DNA of 64,000 bases from Epiperipatus broadwayi (lineage: Eukaryota; Onychophora; Udeonychophora; Euonychophora; Peripatidae): the NCBI GenBank assembly GCA_028023455.1, contig JAQFVV010000030.1:9388876-9452875 (forward strand), written 5' to 3'. The notes beneath the pieces were generated by a model. That model ran no database searches, was not told the origin of the DNA, and saw only the letters and a list, made by a program, of their open reading frames with translations. Each line of letters begins with the position of its first letter. Positions within the stretch are counted from its first letter, which is position 1. Positions 24,607 through 37,764 of this stretch are shown here, piece after piece. Made by a program: the position numbers and the translations under genes.

Positions 24607-25053
24607 AATAAAATACAAAACCATAAAACAATACAATACTAGATAAAAATATAAATTTTACCAAAAATGCTTACATGACCATGGTTTCATCTACTAAACA
24701 AATAGACTTTCTCAAGTGAAAATCAAACTAAAGAAGCAATATATATATATATACACACGCACACAAAACAAACAAACCTTTCCATAATTCATTTCAAAAA
24801 ACAAATTCTCTTTATTTCTTGAATCTGAGGCTATCAATCTTACAAAGACATCTTTTGATATAAAGGGAAGTTCGTTTTTGAAATGAATTATGGGAAGGTT
24901 TGTTTATATATATATATATATATGTTGCTTCTTGAGTTTGATGTTCACTTGAGAAAGTCTATTTGTTTAGTAGATAAAACCATGGTCATGTAAGGATTTT
25001 GGTAAAATTTGATTATTATCTAGTATTGGATTGTTTTATGATTTTGCATTTTA
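24607..25053. repeat. Large fold-back, ~190-bp arms
   Basis: From ~24607 to ~24805 the sequence (ACAATACTAGATAAA..., TGACCATGGTTTCATCTACT, CTTTCTCAAGTG, TTCATTTCAAAAA) is matched in reverse complement by ~24870-25053. (TA)n tracts occupy the same position in both arms. The spacer is ~70 bp. No coding content. Confidence 0.85.
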
Positions 25054-25719
25054 TATATATAGCAGATGATTTTTTATATATAGTATGTATATATAAATTA
25101 AGATTATAAATTAAATTAAAAATATAATTATTAATGATAAACTGATGGAGAACATTTATCATATATTTTCTGTGTATGTTTTCCCATTCACTCAAAAAAC
25201 AAAAATAAATAGTTTTTAGAGCGGTCAAATTTTCATTACTATTAATCAAACCCTGGACAATATCCTTTTTATTCAATAACTTTTTTTCCTATAAAAATGA
25301 AATAGCATTATCATCATTAGAAGACTATTGTCTCTTTAATTGTTTTGATTTTTAAGTCCTTATTGACTTAAAAATCTGTACAACACCCTTGTTTGTCATT
25401 GCAATTAATTCTTCATTAAATTCTTCAAACTTTAAGCTTTCTAATGGAATACCAGAACATTTTTACAATTCTTTTTTTTTTCTGGAACTTCTAAATTAGT
25501 AGCTTTCATTTTATAGCTTAAACAAGATCTATGTATATAAAAGGCAAATGAACCATATACTCAAAATGTACAAAAAATAGCTAAGTTTTAGTTAAGAATA
25601 ATCAAATAGTTAATAAACAAATAATACTATTTTTTAAATCTTGTAAGACATATAGATTTATACTTAGAAAACATTTTACTCTAGGAATTACATTAAAATT
25701 TATAAAGGATAAAATAACT

Positions 25720-25870
25720 CCAAAAATAAAATGTATATGCCTTCAAAGTAACGTAATGTTTATATATTATATCATTCAATATTGTAGCTCTGATGAAGAC
25801 TGCAGGACAGTTGAAACTGTTAGGAAAATAAAAAAATATATTTAATTTTTTTTGCACTAAAGTGTATATG
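25720..25870 (+). repeat. R3 copy with well-preserved core
   Basis: AGCTCTGATGAAGACTGCAG then GACAGTTGAAACTGTTAGG. GACTG and CAGTT can form a 5-bp stem (one G-T pair) between CTGATGA and GAAAC. Confidence 0.6.
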
Positions 25871-27640
25871 AGGCAAGTTATTGTAAACAATATATATATA
25901 TGTTGTACAAATGTTACTAATAAATATAATCAGATACAGCAGTCTAAGTCAGAAAAATGGTTGCTGTCATACAAAATTGATCAAACATATAAATTTTAAT
26001 GTTTTTCGATATTTTACATTTGCTTTTGGATAGCATATAAATAAAATAGTGTATGTTGAAATAGCATATATTGTGCTTCACTGTAATATAATTGATTTAT
26101 ATTATATGGATTTATATGTTTTATTGTTGAAATATATACTTTTAATACTTTAATGAAGTTATAATGTCGTTATTTAATAATTTATAATTAATAAATCATA
26201 ATATTATTTGATATCAATTGTCTTTTTTTTTAACTTTTCAATGTGTTAGAATTATTTTCATTGTATATTCTTTAACTAAATCTATAGACATGTTAACATA
26301 TAAATAAGTGAATTCTTTAAAAATTTGTTGTTAGCTTTTGCTAAACCTTGATCTTACCATTTATATATCTTTTCACATTCATTGTTAGTATATATTTTTT
26401 CACAGAACTTATATATCTTTATATCAAGATATAGGTACATTTTATATCATTTTCTGATTATTTGGTTTACTTGGAACTCATATGGTTAAAGCGTATTTAA
26501 AATAATAATAACCAAAAATATATTAAGTTGTGATTTTGAGAATATAAACTGCAAATATTACAATAATGAAGCTTTTCCTAAAAGTATTGGGTTAATTAAA
26601 AATTAAATAAAGAGTATAAATGTATAAAAAGCTATTATTATAAAACAGACTTTTTGAAAATTAAGATAGCTTAGAAATATAGTTTATGACATTAAAAGTC
26701 ATACTCAGAAGTTTTTATAAATTTACAGATTAAATATAATCACCTAAATGAATGTTTTCAAAGGATATTTATGTATGTAGAACTGAAAAACTAATTCCAA
26801 ATTTAAAAAAAGAAATTATAAAAATTCATATTTAGCTTTGTGAAATATTGTTATTCACACTAAAAATTTATTGATAATCACAAATAGAAATTACCATATA
26901 TTTAAGTATACTATAATTTATTATTTGATAATAATAACTAATCAGAAGTTATAACAAGACATGCAAATTCATTCACATCCACCCCCAATGGACATTTGGG
27001 CAAATTCTTCATAAAAGTCTATCTGATTAAATTATTTTACTAATGAGGGAATCATGATAAATGTCTTGGAAAATATGCAGTTAACCAGTAAAATATATAC
27101 ACTTTATTAAATAAAATTTGAATAAATTGATAATTTTTTATTAATTGTTACAACATAATAATTAAAAATGTATTATATAAACACTATAAAAAAGTACATT
27201 AATAAAAACATTTACAAAAAGCAAAAAAAAAAAAAACAAATAATAAAATCAATTTGCAAAATCATGTGTGGTATATATAAACACACATTGATTCGTAACA
27301 CCATGGTGACACTTACCGACTATAAAAAAACAAATTTCTTATTAATATTATAATCTTAACACCTTCAAATAAAGCAAACAAAATTAAATATGTAAAATAA
27401 GAATTTAGCTAATTCTGATTTGTAGCTATAGTTGACAAAAAAAAAGTTATTTTGAAAAAAGAGTGTATGAGCTTTGTATTATCATAGTTTATATTTCAAA
27501 AGTTGGTTATTATTTCTAATAACTTATTTTAAAATGGGCTTCTTAAATCCTCTTCAGTGTTTTAACTCTTTAATAAAATTTATAATTGATTACATTTGCA
27601 AGTATGAGCAAACTCATACACGCAATTGAATATATGGACA
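25870..27640. other. AT-rich DNA without recognisable features
   Basis: No supported gene. The Lys-rich open frame at 27168-27353 is translation of A-rich DNA. Confidence 0.45.
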
Positions 27641-27654
27641 TATCTTCATAACTT

Positions 27655-28092
27655 TTTACAGCAGTGCTGCAAGAAGTATTTTGTGGATTAAAATGGAAAG
27701 CTAAAGGACTGAAAGTAAATGGAGATTATTTAAGTCATTTAGATTTTGCAGATGATGTAGTTGTTTTTGCAAATAATGCTTTAGAGGTGCAGGAAATGTT
27801 ACAGGAGTTATCAGATGAAAGTAGGACTAACGATAAATGTTAAAAAGACTAAAATAATGTTTAATGGATTTTCTAAAAAAAAAAAAAAAAGATTGATTAT
27901 GATGAGTTAAAAGAAGTTAACAGCTACAAATACTTTGGCCAGATTATTAATACAAATGGAAACATAATGGATGAAATTAATTACGAAATTAAATTTGGTT
28001 GGAGTGCTTTTGGTAGAAATAACTTGATACTAAAAGGAAATATGCTTATGTGTTTAAAAAGGAAGGTTTTTAATAAATGTGTTTTACCAGTT
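27655..28092 (+). pseudogene. RTE-like LINE, RT palm part (left half of split copy)
   Basis: Encodes HLDFADDVVVFANNALEVQE and MLQELSDES, i.e. the FADD catalytic box and following helix of an RTE-type reverse transcriptase, then YFGQIINTNGN and GWSAFGRNNL. 5'-truncated and frameshifted. It breaks at TGTTTTACCAGTT (28080-28092), where a fold-back has inserted. Confidence 0.85.
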
Positions 28093-28613
28093 GTTAAAAT
28101 AGGCAAAACTCTCTCCATACAGTAATGCCACTCTAAGCAAGACAGAGTAATCAATGGATGCCAGAAGGCTTGTGCATAAAATCCCTATCTAGTGCCTACT
28201 CATCCAATATCCCCAAACTAGTTCCTGGCTTATGGCCTTCGTCAGTGAGGAGCCTTGGATCTGAGAGTACTGCACCTAGATCTTAGGATCTAATGCAACC
28301 TTCCAACAGCCACCTTTTAATTCTACATAACTATTAAACTATGAGAACAAAATTGAAACACACAGATATTTTCAATCTAAGCTCAATAGCTCAGATCCAA
28401 GGCTCCTCACTGATAAAGGCCATAAGCCAGAAACTAGTTTGGGGATATTGGATGAGTAGGCATTAGATAGGGATTTTATGCACAAGCCTTCTGGCATCCA
28501 TTGATTACTCTGTCTTGCTTAGAGTGGCACTACTGTATGGAGAGAGTTTTGCCTATTTTAACAACAGTTATAGGCAAGCATGGAAGATAGTGAGTGATCA
28601 AGTGATGTTTTAA
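28093..28613. mobile_element. R2 fold-back insertion in the RTE copy, 13-bp target-site duplication
   Basis: Arms 28093-28275 and 28385-28570 are near-perfect reverse complements (outer ends GTTAAAATAGGCAAAACTCT and AGAGTTTTGCCTATTTTAAC) around a ~110-bp centre. About 43 bp of extra sequence follows the right arm. TGTTTTACCAGTT occurs at 28080-28092 and again at 28614-28626, so the whole block was inserted with a 13-bp duplication. Confidence 0.9.
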
Positions 28614-29040
28614 TGTTTTACCAGTTCTTACTTAAGGATCTGAGACTTAGACCTTTAATAGAAGAGCAATACAGAGACTTCAGACCACTCAAAGAAATAT
28701 GGAAAGATGCATATTGGGAGTAACAAAGAGATTAAAAACACAATATATGGGTAAGAAAACAAACAGGTGTTACTGACCTCATTGAAAAAATTAAAAGACT
28801 AAAGTGGAGTTTGGGCTGAACATATTGCTAAAAGAGATGATAATAGATGGACAATTGAAATCTTAAACTGGATTCCAAGAGATTGTAAAAAAATCAGAAA
28901 AATACCACATGTGAGATGGATGGATCAAATAAAAAAGTGTGCAAGGATGATGTGGAGAAACTAAAGATCAGAGAAGATGGAATGAACTTGGAGAGACTTT
29001 TATACTGCAGTGGATTGATAATGGTTGATAATAATGATAC
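28614..29040 (+). pseudogene. RTE-like LINE, 3' end (right half of split copy)
   Basis: Continues the 27655 copy: FRPLKEIWKDAYWE-like, VRKQTGVTDLIEKIKRL, NRWTIEILNWIPRDCK, PHVRWMDQIKKC, ending in a TGATAATGGTTGATAATAAT tail. Confidence 0.8.
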
Positions 29041-29547
29041 ATAATTTTAATATATACAAATATATTGTTTTATTATATCTTAGTTCATATTTTTCTATGA
29101 ACACACATACATAATTTAAACAGTAAAAATGTCTGAAATAATTTATTGCAAGGTAAAGACTTTTTTAGCGTGCTTCTATAGATGATACTAAAGCAGATAA
29201 CAGAAGTTTCTACTCTGCCTTGGTTATTCCAAGCAGTTCCTATTTACCACAATTAGTGAATTCTGTAAGATCTTGAATAATGATATTGTATATTTAATCT
29301 GTTACTATATTTGAAGCAATATGTAAAAACTGTTATTTAAAATATCATATTTTTACTAATAGAATTTCAAATAATGAATTCTTTGCAATTTTGTGATTAA
29401 TAAATTTAGATTGATATTATAAAGATTTTTTCTTTTATTTAATTTTGAATACACAATAGAAATATTCATAAAGGAATAGACTTTGAAATTGAGTTCAATA
29501 ATAATAACTGACAAATTAATCTTACTAGAATCATTTTAAACAATTTT

Positions 29548-29905
29548 AAGACAGCCTTTAACCTGTACCAAATCATCTTGAAATTTATAATAGTCAAGCA
29601 ATATCTTTATTTGCCGATAGAGGGACTTCACAAACCACAACACAAAAGATAAGAGTGGCCATATAGGAAATAGTGAACTTAAACAGTGGAGAGAGCAACA
29701 GTTTCATATCCCCAAATCAAGATGCTTCAGATTGAACTGTATGGGTGGAAAGTTGGGTTAAAGATAAGATGGCTGCTCTTATCTTTATAAAAGTTGCTAT
29801 CTTGTGTCGTGGTTTGTTAGGTCCCTCTATTGGCTAAATAAAGATATTGCTTGACTATTATAAATTTCAAGGCATATTTGGTACAGGTTAAAGCCTGTCT
29901 TAAAA
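29548..29905. repeat. Fold-back, ~115-bp arms
   Basis: Left arm (TAAGACAGCCTTTAACCTGT ... GCAATATCTTTATTTGCCGA ... AGATAAGAGTGGCCAT) is the reverse complement of the right arm (AGATAAGATGGCTGC ... CTAAATAAAGATATTGC ... ACAGGTTAAAGCCTGTCTTA). The centre of ~120 bp is unique. Confidence 0.85.
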
Positions 29906-30704
29906 GTGTTTACATATACTTTCTGTGTGCTTAATAAATAATTATAACTTTACTAAAGTCATTTTAATAAATTTTTTTAAAAAAAGCCTCTTTGGTATCA
30001 ATGCTAATTTTTCAAGATGTTCTTTGCGAATTTGTTAAAATATTTGTGTAAATCTGATTTGTAAATTATTATTATGATTTGCATATTTAGAGTTTACTTC
30101 TCCATAAATAGTATTATCTATGCAACATATTTAATAGCTGTTAATTTAGAAGATTATTAAAATTATTATATAAGAAAATTATTATATAATAAAAAAATAT
30201 TTTTAACCAATATGAAATGGATATATGGTGTTAAAATTATGAAGTTATTACATTAATTTATAATGCATATATAAATCTTACAATATAATAAAAATTCATT
30301 CCAGAACACAACATGATTGACCCAATTCCCAGAAGTAATTTGGGGTAGCATAGTTCTATCAAAACTTTAAACTCCAAAGTGAAAACAATTTCGTATTTTT
30401 ATTCATAATTTATTGAAAAGATGATTGGAAATAGAAGCTGAATATAATAATATTTGGTACCTTAATTGTGTTTTACTATTTATCATAACAAAAGACTCTT
30501 GATTGTGAATTTAAATTTAAAAAGCTAAAATGCTGCTCATAGCAAGGCTTTGGCTGATTTAATGCAGGGACAGAATAGCAGATTGGAATGTTAAAGATTA
30601 TGAAGTTAATTCCCAGATGACCTTCAGTTTTGTGAACTGAATGAAATTATTCTAACTATGAACATAAAATAACTTCCACAAGAAAATGATATGATTATTA
30701 CCAT

Positions 30705-30957
30705 ACAATACTAAATCATCCATGCACTTTACTAATGTTATACAATGCTTTATTTACAACCCTCTTTTACAGTTTACTGTTTTGATTACCCCAGCAATCG
30801 TCTTCAGAACTTTATATCTCCTACCTCAACTGCTCTATAAAGTTCTGAAGAAGATTGTTGGGGCAATTGAAACTGTAAACTCTAAAAAAGGATGGTAAAT
30901 AAAGCATTATGTAACAGTAGTAAACTGCATGGATAATTTAGTATTACATGGTATACA
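30705..30957. repeat. R3-related fold-back, ~110-bp arms
   Basis: Two R3 cores face each other: CTGAAGACGATTGC on the minus strand near 30795-30820 and CTGAAGAAGATTGTTGGGGC on the plus strand from 30845. The outer parts (ACTAAATCATCCATGCA... and ...TGCATGGATAATTTAGTATT) also pair. Confidence 0.8.
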
Positions 30958-31064
30958 TTTGGCAATGCAACAAGAAAGAGTAGTTGATATGATTATTATC
31001 ATTTACTAATATATCATTCTGCTCACCAAAATAATTAATATTGTATTAAGAAATATATATATAG

Positions 31065-31486
31065 CAGGGATGAAGCATCAATGTATTGAATGGAATGAGT
31101 GCTTTTGTAGAAAAATTCACTAAAACTTTTTAAAGCTTTAATTAAAATTCAATTTAAAAAATTCATTTTTCATTTTTTTTAGCAACAGTTGAATTGTTTT
31201 TATATATGACTTGACTAACTCATTCTCACTGATTATAAGAAGTTCAAACAATGCTAAGATCTAATTTACAGTTAAAACTTTTAAAAATGTTAAAAGGATT
31301 TGGAAGATAAAAATATATTGATATATTCTGATTTACAGATAAGGGAGTTTCAGATTTTTCTAGATGTGTGTAATATATATATATATTAGGTGTTATTATG
31401 TAAAAATTGTCATGGCAAGTGAAATACAAACATTACAAAAAAAAGAAGTGTGCTTCCATTCCTAAAAAAGTCATGCTTCATCACTG
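31065..31486. mobile_element. Terminal-inverted-repeat element in (TA)n
   Basis: Ends CAGGGATGAAGCATCA and AGTCATGCTTCATCACTG are complementary over ~14 bp, and both abut TA repeats, so the duplicated target is probably within (TA)n. Inner marks are GAAAAATTCACTAAAACTTT and GATTATAAGAAGTTCA. A second copy, carrying insertions, is at 37635-38818. The superfamily is not clear to me. Confidence 0.7.
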
Positions 31487-31557
31487 ATATATATATATAT
31501 ATATACATACACAAATAAATCAAGTGATATAATATAATATAAAATATCTCTATATAA

Positions 31558-31606
31558 CAGCAATAATAATAATAATAATAATCATCATCATCATCACTAT
31601 CATCAT
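31558..31606. repeat. (ATA)n/(ATC)n microsatellite
   Basis: Consecutive AATAATAAT and CATCATCAT triplets. The Tyr/Asp-rich open frame across it is an artefact. Confidence 0.9.
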
Positions 31607-31874
31607 ATCCATAAAAGCTCTTTGGCAAAAAAATTAAAATTTACCAAAAAAAACTTTTATGAGTATGATTATTATTATTATATATATTATTGTTGTTATA
31701 TAAATATATTTTATATTATATGATTTATTTTAATATATGTAAAAGCAGCATAATATATTAAACTTCTTTTCATTTTTATGATACACATTACAATATTTAA
31801 AAATATATATATTTCAGAATAGATAACATTGCAAACCCTCTTTATTAAAACTAAAACATTTTATAATAAAATTT

Positions 31875-31990
31875 TTAAGTTCAGACTTTCACATGACCCA
31901 CCACTCTCCACTCTATCTCATACCACTGATACACTTGACCATATATATGTGTAAAGGATAAATAATCACCAATATACGTTGTCTGAACTC
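31875..31990 (-). repeat. R1 fragment
   Basis: Only the box-B side is present: GTTCAGACTTTCACATGACC, CACTCTATCTCATACCACTG and AAGGATAAATAATCACCAAT on the plus strand. Confidence 0.65.
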
Positions 31991-31999
31991 AAATTACCC

Positions 32000-34900
32000 T
32001 ATATATTACATTGTTTGTACAGGTATATATATATACAACTTATATGTTAGATATTAAATAAACTTTTAATGTTTTTAGGTAATTTTAAAGTTATTATTAT
32101 TAACCTTTTATTTATTAATATAAACGTTTAATAGTCAGATAGAATTATGCAAGTGAAGGTTATTTTATTGATTCATATAACTAATCTAGTCTAAACATTT
32201 TGAAAGTAATGACAATATTTCACATTATTTAATTGATGTTAGGACTATTTATTATAATCTTGAGTAATTATTTGACATGCCAATCTTTAAACTATAACTT
32301 TTAAAGATAATGATCTAAAGAAGTATGACAATTTGTGTGCAAAATTATCATCCAATGTTTAGTCATTATTCAAGATTGGAATAGATAGTTCTGAGTAAAG
32401 TAAATAGAATGAATTATTGTTTCTAATACAGAAGTTGAAAGTAATTTAAAAAGTCATACAGAGGCATGCCAATATTTTCATATATTGAAAAAGAAATCCT
32501 ATGAAAACGTTAAATTTAAAAAACATACAATGTAGCGCTTTGAAATTAGAAGAAATTAAATTTTAAATGCATGTTATTATATAATTTTAAAATCTTATAT
32601 ACTGCTAATAACATCCTCTTCTCTCTATTCAAAAATAAGATCTGAGTTGTCATGTAATTATTAAATAAATGCATATTTCGATGCTAAAAGGATTTTTAGT
32701 TAGAAAAATTTGAGTTAAAGTTAAAGAGTTTTAATAAAGAATAACAAACCATGTTTCTATCCTCTAGGCAAATAAAAAATAAAGAATACAAATCTTTTTG
32801 GTAAATAAAAAAAAAAGATGAAATTATAAAAAGTCTCTCCTTCTCATTTTTATAAAATAAAAAGCATACGGTTGTCACAGTTTATATTCACATCAGAATT
32901 GTTAGTTTTCAACTTTTGCTTTATCTGATTAAGAAAAAAAATGTTTGATTTCAATAACATAAGATCAAAATTCAGCATCCATATTTTTCAGATTTTAATT
33001 CTTTTAATAAACAAACACTACACAGAAATTGGCAGTTGTATTAAGAATATTTTAATCATTAAATACATAGTTTTATTTTTCATTAAAGATTAAAGATTTT
33101 TTAAAATATAATGAAATCTTTTTTTAATCTAATAAAGATTAATTATATAGTAACTTTTTAAAAAATATATATATTTTGTATATGGAATTTAAAAAAATTA
33201 TGCTATTTTTGTTTATATCTCAATCAATGTCATTTGCTTTAAACTAATCAGTGATAATTTAATTTCAGGATTATAATAATAATAAAGATTTTAAAAATAT
33301 TATTGATCTTATTTTTTTAATTTTATATAAATAAAAATTGTCTTAACACACAAAAAAGCAGTCTTCAAGTCAGTATGTACCCCATTCCATGACATTTTAC
33401 TTAAGCTGAATTTTATCCAAATAAGCTTTCCTTCAAACCCATATTTAGCTTTAAATATTATGTAGAATATTAGCACAAATATCAAGAACTATTCATACAA
33501 TATGAGACAAGCAGAAACTAAGCAATGTATTGCTTGTAAATGTTTTTTTTTACTTTTTTGTATTTTATATATGATGGAAATTATTTATATGAATCCATAT
33601 TTATGTAAATTGGAATTGCATGAGTAAAGGACCCATGCATTCTATAAGGTTGTAATAATTTTCATTACATTAATATTAAACATTCTACATTATAATTTCA
33701 CCCATATTTTTTTAATTATTTATATTAAGAAAGTGTTCTTTTATAACTTTCCTTTAGTTTCAAACTTAAATTCCTTTTTCTACACTAAACATTAATATTA
33801 TGTATAAATCATTTGTGACTGCAATATTCCTATACTTGATAGATTCCATGCATTTTAATATCACAAGAGATCAGACCAAATAATAGAATAAAAACATTTT
33901 AATTTGTTATTTATGTTTAACATATAAAAGTGCAACAATTGATCAAAACCAATGGACTTATATTCTAAAAAGTTTTAACCCTATTATCTCACAAATTCTC
34001 AAATTTATTTAGTTTACAATCCTGAATTTAAACTCAGCTAAATAAAAACCTCTATATACATAATTTATTTCCTGACATGGCATAATATTTTACTTAACCC
34101 ATAGTCATTTCTTGTACATATCACTTATTTCATCATCATTATTCTCATATAACATATTTATCAGTATCCTATCATCACAGATATATTATTCTTATCCCAT
34201 AGTTAAATTTTCCTAGTTATACAATCATTATCACATGGGTAATATTATCTAGTTTATCATCATCATTTCTATCACAAATATATTATCAATATTTAGTTAT
34301 ACTATCATCATATATATATATATATTGTAATGGGACATCAATTTTCACAAGAAAGAAGGTGTGCATCTCACTACAATTGGACTTAGGGTCTTCAGAATGC
34401 TGGAGATGAAGTGATGAAATTCTAAGTCCATGATTACATATGCTAGCTCAACAATTATTAGATAAATCTAGATGTAATTTAGATGAGTTCATTCATCTCT
34501 CATCCCTCTTTCAGTCACCATTATGTCATGATATTCAAACTCATGGAGAATTCACAATTGGCTCTCTTCAGGAATGGATTTAATTAAATCATTTACTATT
34601 ATGCCTTTATATAAACAATGACTAATAAAATATATTTCTAAAATGTTTATAATATTAACATATATAAATAAATGTTATGTAGTTATTAATAATGTAGTCT
34701 GTTTATTTATTAATATGAATGTAATATAATAATGATTAAGTAGAGAGATCAAATTACTAACTCAGTAATGTTTAATAATAATAATGTATTATAACAAAAA
34801 CAAATAAAATAATAATGAAAAATAAGAATGAACTTTTATTATTTTGAAAGATTAATAAATGATATCTCCATTCCATATCCCATGATAAATTTCCATACCT

Positions 34901-35290
34901 TGACAATCTTTTAAAAAAACCATTATAATTTAAACTAACATATATATAATATATAACAGTAAACAAATTCAAAATATTAATAATTTAAATGACTTATTAA
35001 CACATTTATAGACATTTTTCATTTGTAATAAAAATGAATATATAATTATGTCTACTATATTAATTAATAAGAATAATAACTTTGTTTAACTAATATCTGT
35101 TAAATGATAATCAAAATTTTACTTCATCTAATTTAGATGAGTTCTGTCAAACTTTTAAATAGGTTTATAAGACTTAATTTTATTTAATATTATAAATATA
35201 TATATTTAGTTTAATAATTTACATTTATAAAATTAAATTTGGATGCTCATATTTCTATAATGATAAGGTACCAAATTTGAAAATGAAAAT
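32000..35290. other. AT-rich DNA; irregular ATC-rich repeats at 34.1-34.3 kb
   Basis: No supported gene. Around 34120-34315 there are loosely repeated units containing ATCATCA, ACAAATATATTATC and TAGTTATAC. The rest shows nothing I can assign. Confidence 0.45.
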
Positions 35291-35299
35291 TAATAAAAA

Positions 35300-36900
35300 A
35301 ACATATTAAAATAAAAACTTATTTTCTTGAGCTAAGTAAGAATGAATCTTTAAGTCCATATTTTATAATTCTGGTGGAGATCTCCTAATGTAGTGTATTT
35401 ATCCATTGGTTTAACAATTATATATTTATTCCAAATTGATAGATTATCAGCAGTATCTAATGGTTTTTTTATAATAAGATATAATATATCCTTCAAAGAT
35501 TGATGTTCTTAAACTCGATTTTTCCACTTAGACATTCTACACAATTAATATTCTAAATTAACATGAAAATTGGTTTTAAAACCTTTATGATATAATGTTG
35601 TTCTACCTCCTGCACATTGTAAGATACCTTTAAATATATAAAATTATTTTTAAATGTTTTATACATAAAAAACAATGTAGTAAAATGAAGTTACTAGAAA
35701 TTCAAATAGATGTTCTTGTTTTATATAATACTATACTTTTTCAAATTTAAAAGAAATTTTTTTTTCTATAATCTATTCCAATCCTTAGGTTTTAATTTCC
35801 ATATAAATGAATCAATATTACAATTTGAAAAGTTAAATCTTTTCCGATTTAGTAGAAATTTAATTCTAATCCAAAATAGTAATATCCATTAAAAAATAGT
35901 TGTTGAAAAAGAAATCTTTTTGTTTTCTCCTCTTCTTTATATAAAAATCAGAATAAATTGTTAATATTGCATGTTTTGTTTTCAATTTCCAATGCTTGAT
36001 TTATTAACTCATTGTTATAAATAATCATTAAGATATATATATAATTGTTTTTTTTTTCAATTTCAAATCTGGTAATTATTCAAGAGTTTGACATTTAAAT
36101 AAGTATAGTTTTAACTTTATTTTCTATCAAAATAAATGTTAATCATTTATTTATTTTTGTTAAGTATATATATAAATTTTATGATAGTTAAATATATTTG
36201 ATAAATGGTTTAGTTAGAGATAGTTATAAATGAGTGTATAAGTGTTGGGTTAACTGTAAGTTACCCTTACAACTCCCTTTTCCTTAGAGAATTAAAATTT
36301 AAATTTAGGATATGAATTTTAACACTAATAAGTGTTTTAGTGTGTTCCTACAATAAAGTTTATATTTATATTTGGATTTAGTGAAGGTTGGTTATATAGT
36401 TTTTAACTGTTTCATCTTCCTTATAATTGGGCTATACTATTTTTACAATGATCTAAAATTAAGGACATTGATGGTTAAAATTCAAATAATAATGTGTTTC
36501 TTTCTTGGATAACACATAAATATATTTATTAGCCTTATTCCTGCTTCTTTAAGACTTATGGATTTGTAAAAGTCTAAATAAAGTTAATCAATACCTATTC
36601 CTTTTATTATATTGATAATAGAAAAACATTATAAAAAAAGCTTGCAATTTTGCTCTAATGATACTTTTTTTATTCTATCAATCTTGGATTTAGAAATCTG
36701 ATGAATAAAATTGGCAATTTTATTAGCAGTGGTAACAGTAAATCTTTTAGAAGTCTTCATAATTGCTAAGCTTATATAAAAATGACCAGCAGTTTTGACT
36801 AAACCTTGTAAAATTTTGCTTTTTCATAATTTCTCTCCTCTTTTGTGCATAACATCACTAATTGATTTAATCAGTTTTTCAGCAATTGTTGGACAAAAAG
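35300..36900 (-). pseudogene. Decayed coding traces, probably an old retroelement ORF
   Basis: The minus strand at about 36890-36630 reads open for ~86 codons with a single TGA, including CPTIAEKLIKSISDVMHKRG and KSKILQGLVKTAGHFYIS. Further fragments follow in the same sense (GIGID.LYLDFYKSISLKEA near 36570; QCAGGRTTLYHKGFKTNFHV and LKDILYLIIKKPLDTADNLS near 35630-35460). I cannot name the family; interspersed stops and AT richness indicate a dead element. Confidence 0.4.
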
Positions 36901-37630
36901 AAAACAATGTTTTTATTCAATTTACAATATATGATAAATGGACTCTTGAGATGATGTCATGAATTTGTTAAAGTTATCATAGAGAAAATAAATTAAAGGG
37001 AATCTATTATTAATTCATTTTAAATATTCACTATATCATTCTACTCAGCTTTTTGTAAATTCCATTTTCAAATAATATAATTTTTAGCTATTGAAATGTG
37101 ATTCCAAGCTAGTATTATTGCTTCTGATTAAATGAATGAATGAAAGATACCTTTTATTCTCTCATTATAAACTTTGAGCATTTTTAATGTATCCATTATA
37201 AATTAGACATATTAGAATGGGTTAGGATCTTTATAATAATTAAAAATAGATATTTAACAATTTTTTCTTATATATCAGTTTATTTAGTAATTAAAGATTC
37301 TTTTTTATTACTGTTTCATATCAATATTATAGAAAAAAAAGTTAATGATTAAAATTTTTAGTTACAATTTTCTAAGAAAAAATGAAAATCATAAATAACA
37401 CTAAGAAAGATAAAATACAAACATTAACTATAACATCAATTAAGTTTCTTAATTTAACAGTATTTACCAAATTATTTATGTATTTAGAGTGCTTTATTAA
37501 AAGATAGTAACTTATGCTAAAAAAATAAAGTCTGGTAGAGGGGAAAAGTTGAAGGATCTCAATTTTTCCCAGATTAAAAGAGTTGCAAAAATATTAATTG
37601 CAAGAATAATGATATTGCATTTGTATATAT
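36900..37630. other. AT-rich DNA without recognisable features
   Basis: No supported gene or repeat boundary was seen on either strand. Confidence 0.4.
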
Positions 37631-37764
37631 ATACCAGGGACGAAGCATCCATATATTGACTGGAATGATTGCTTCCATAGAAAAATTCACTAAAACTTTC
37701 AAAAGCTTTAATCTGTAAATTCATACACTGTACAGACTTATACATACCTGTACATATATAATGT

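Noticed and set aside
31410-31628. Open frame with an acidic Asp/Tyr-rich run
   Set aside because: Translation of an (ATC)n/(ATA)n microsatellite and part of a TIR element.
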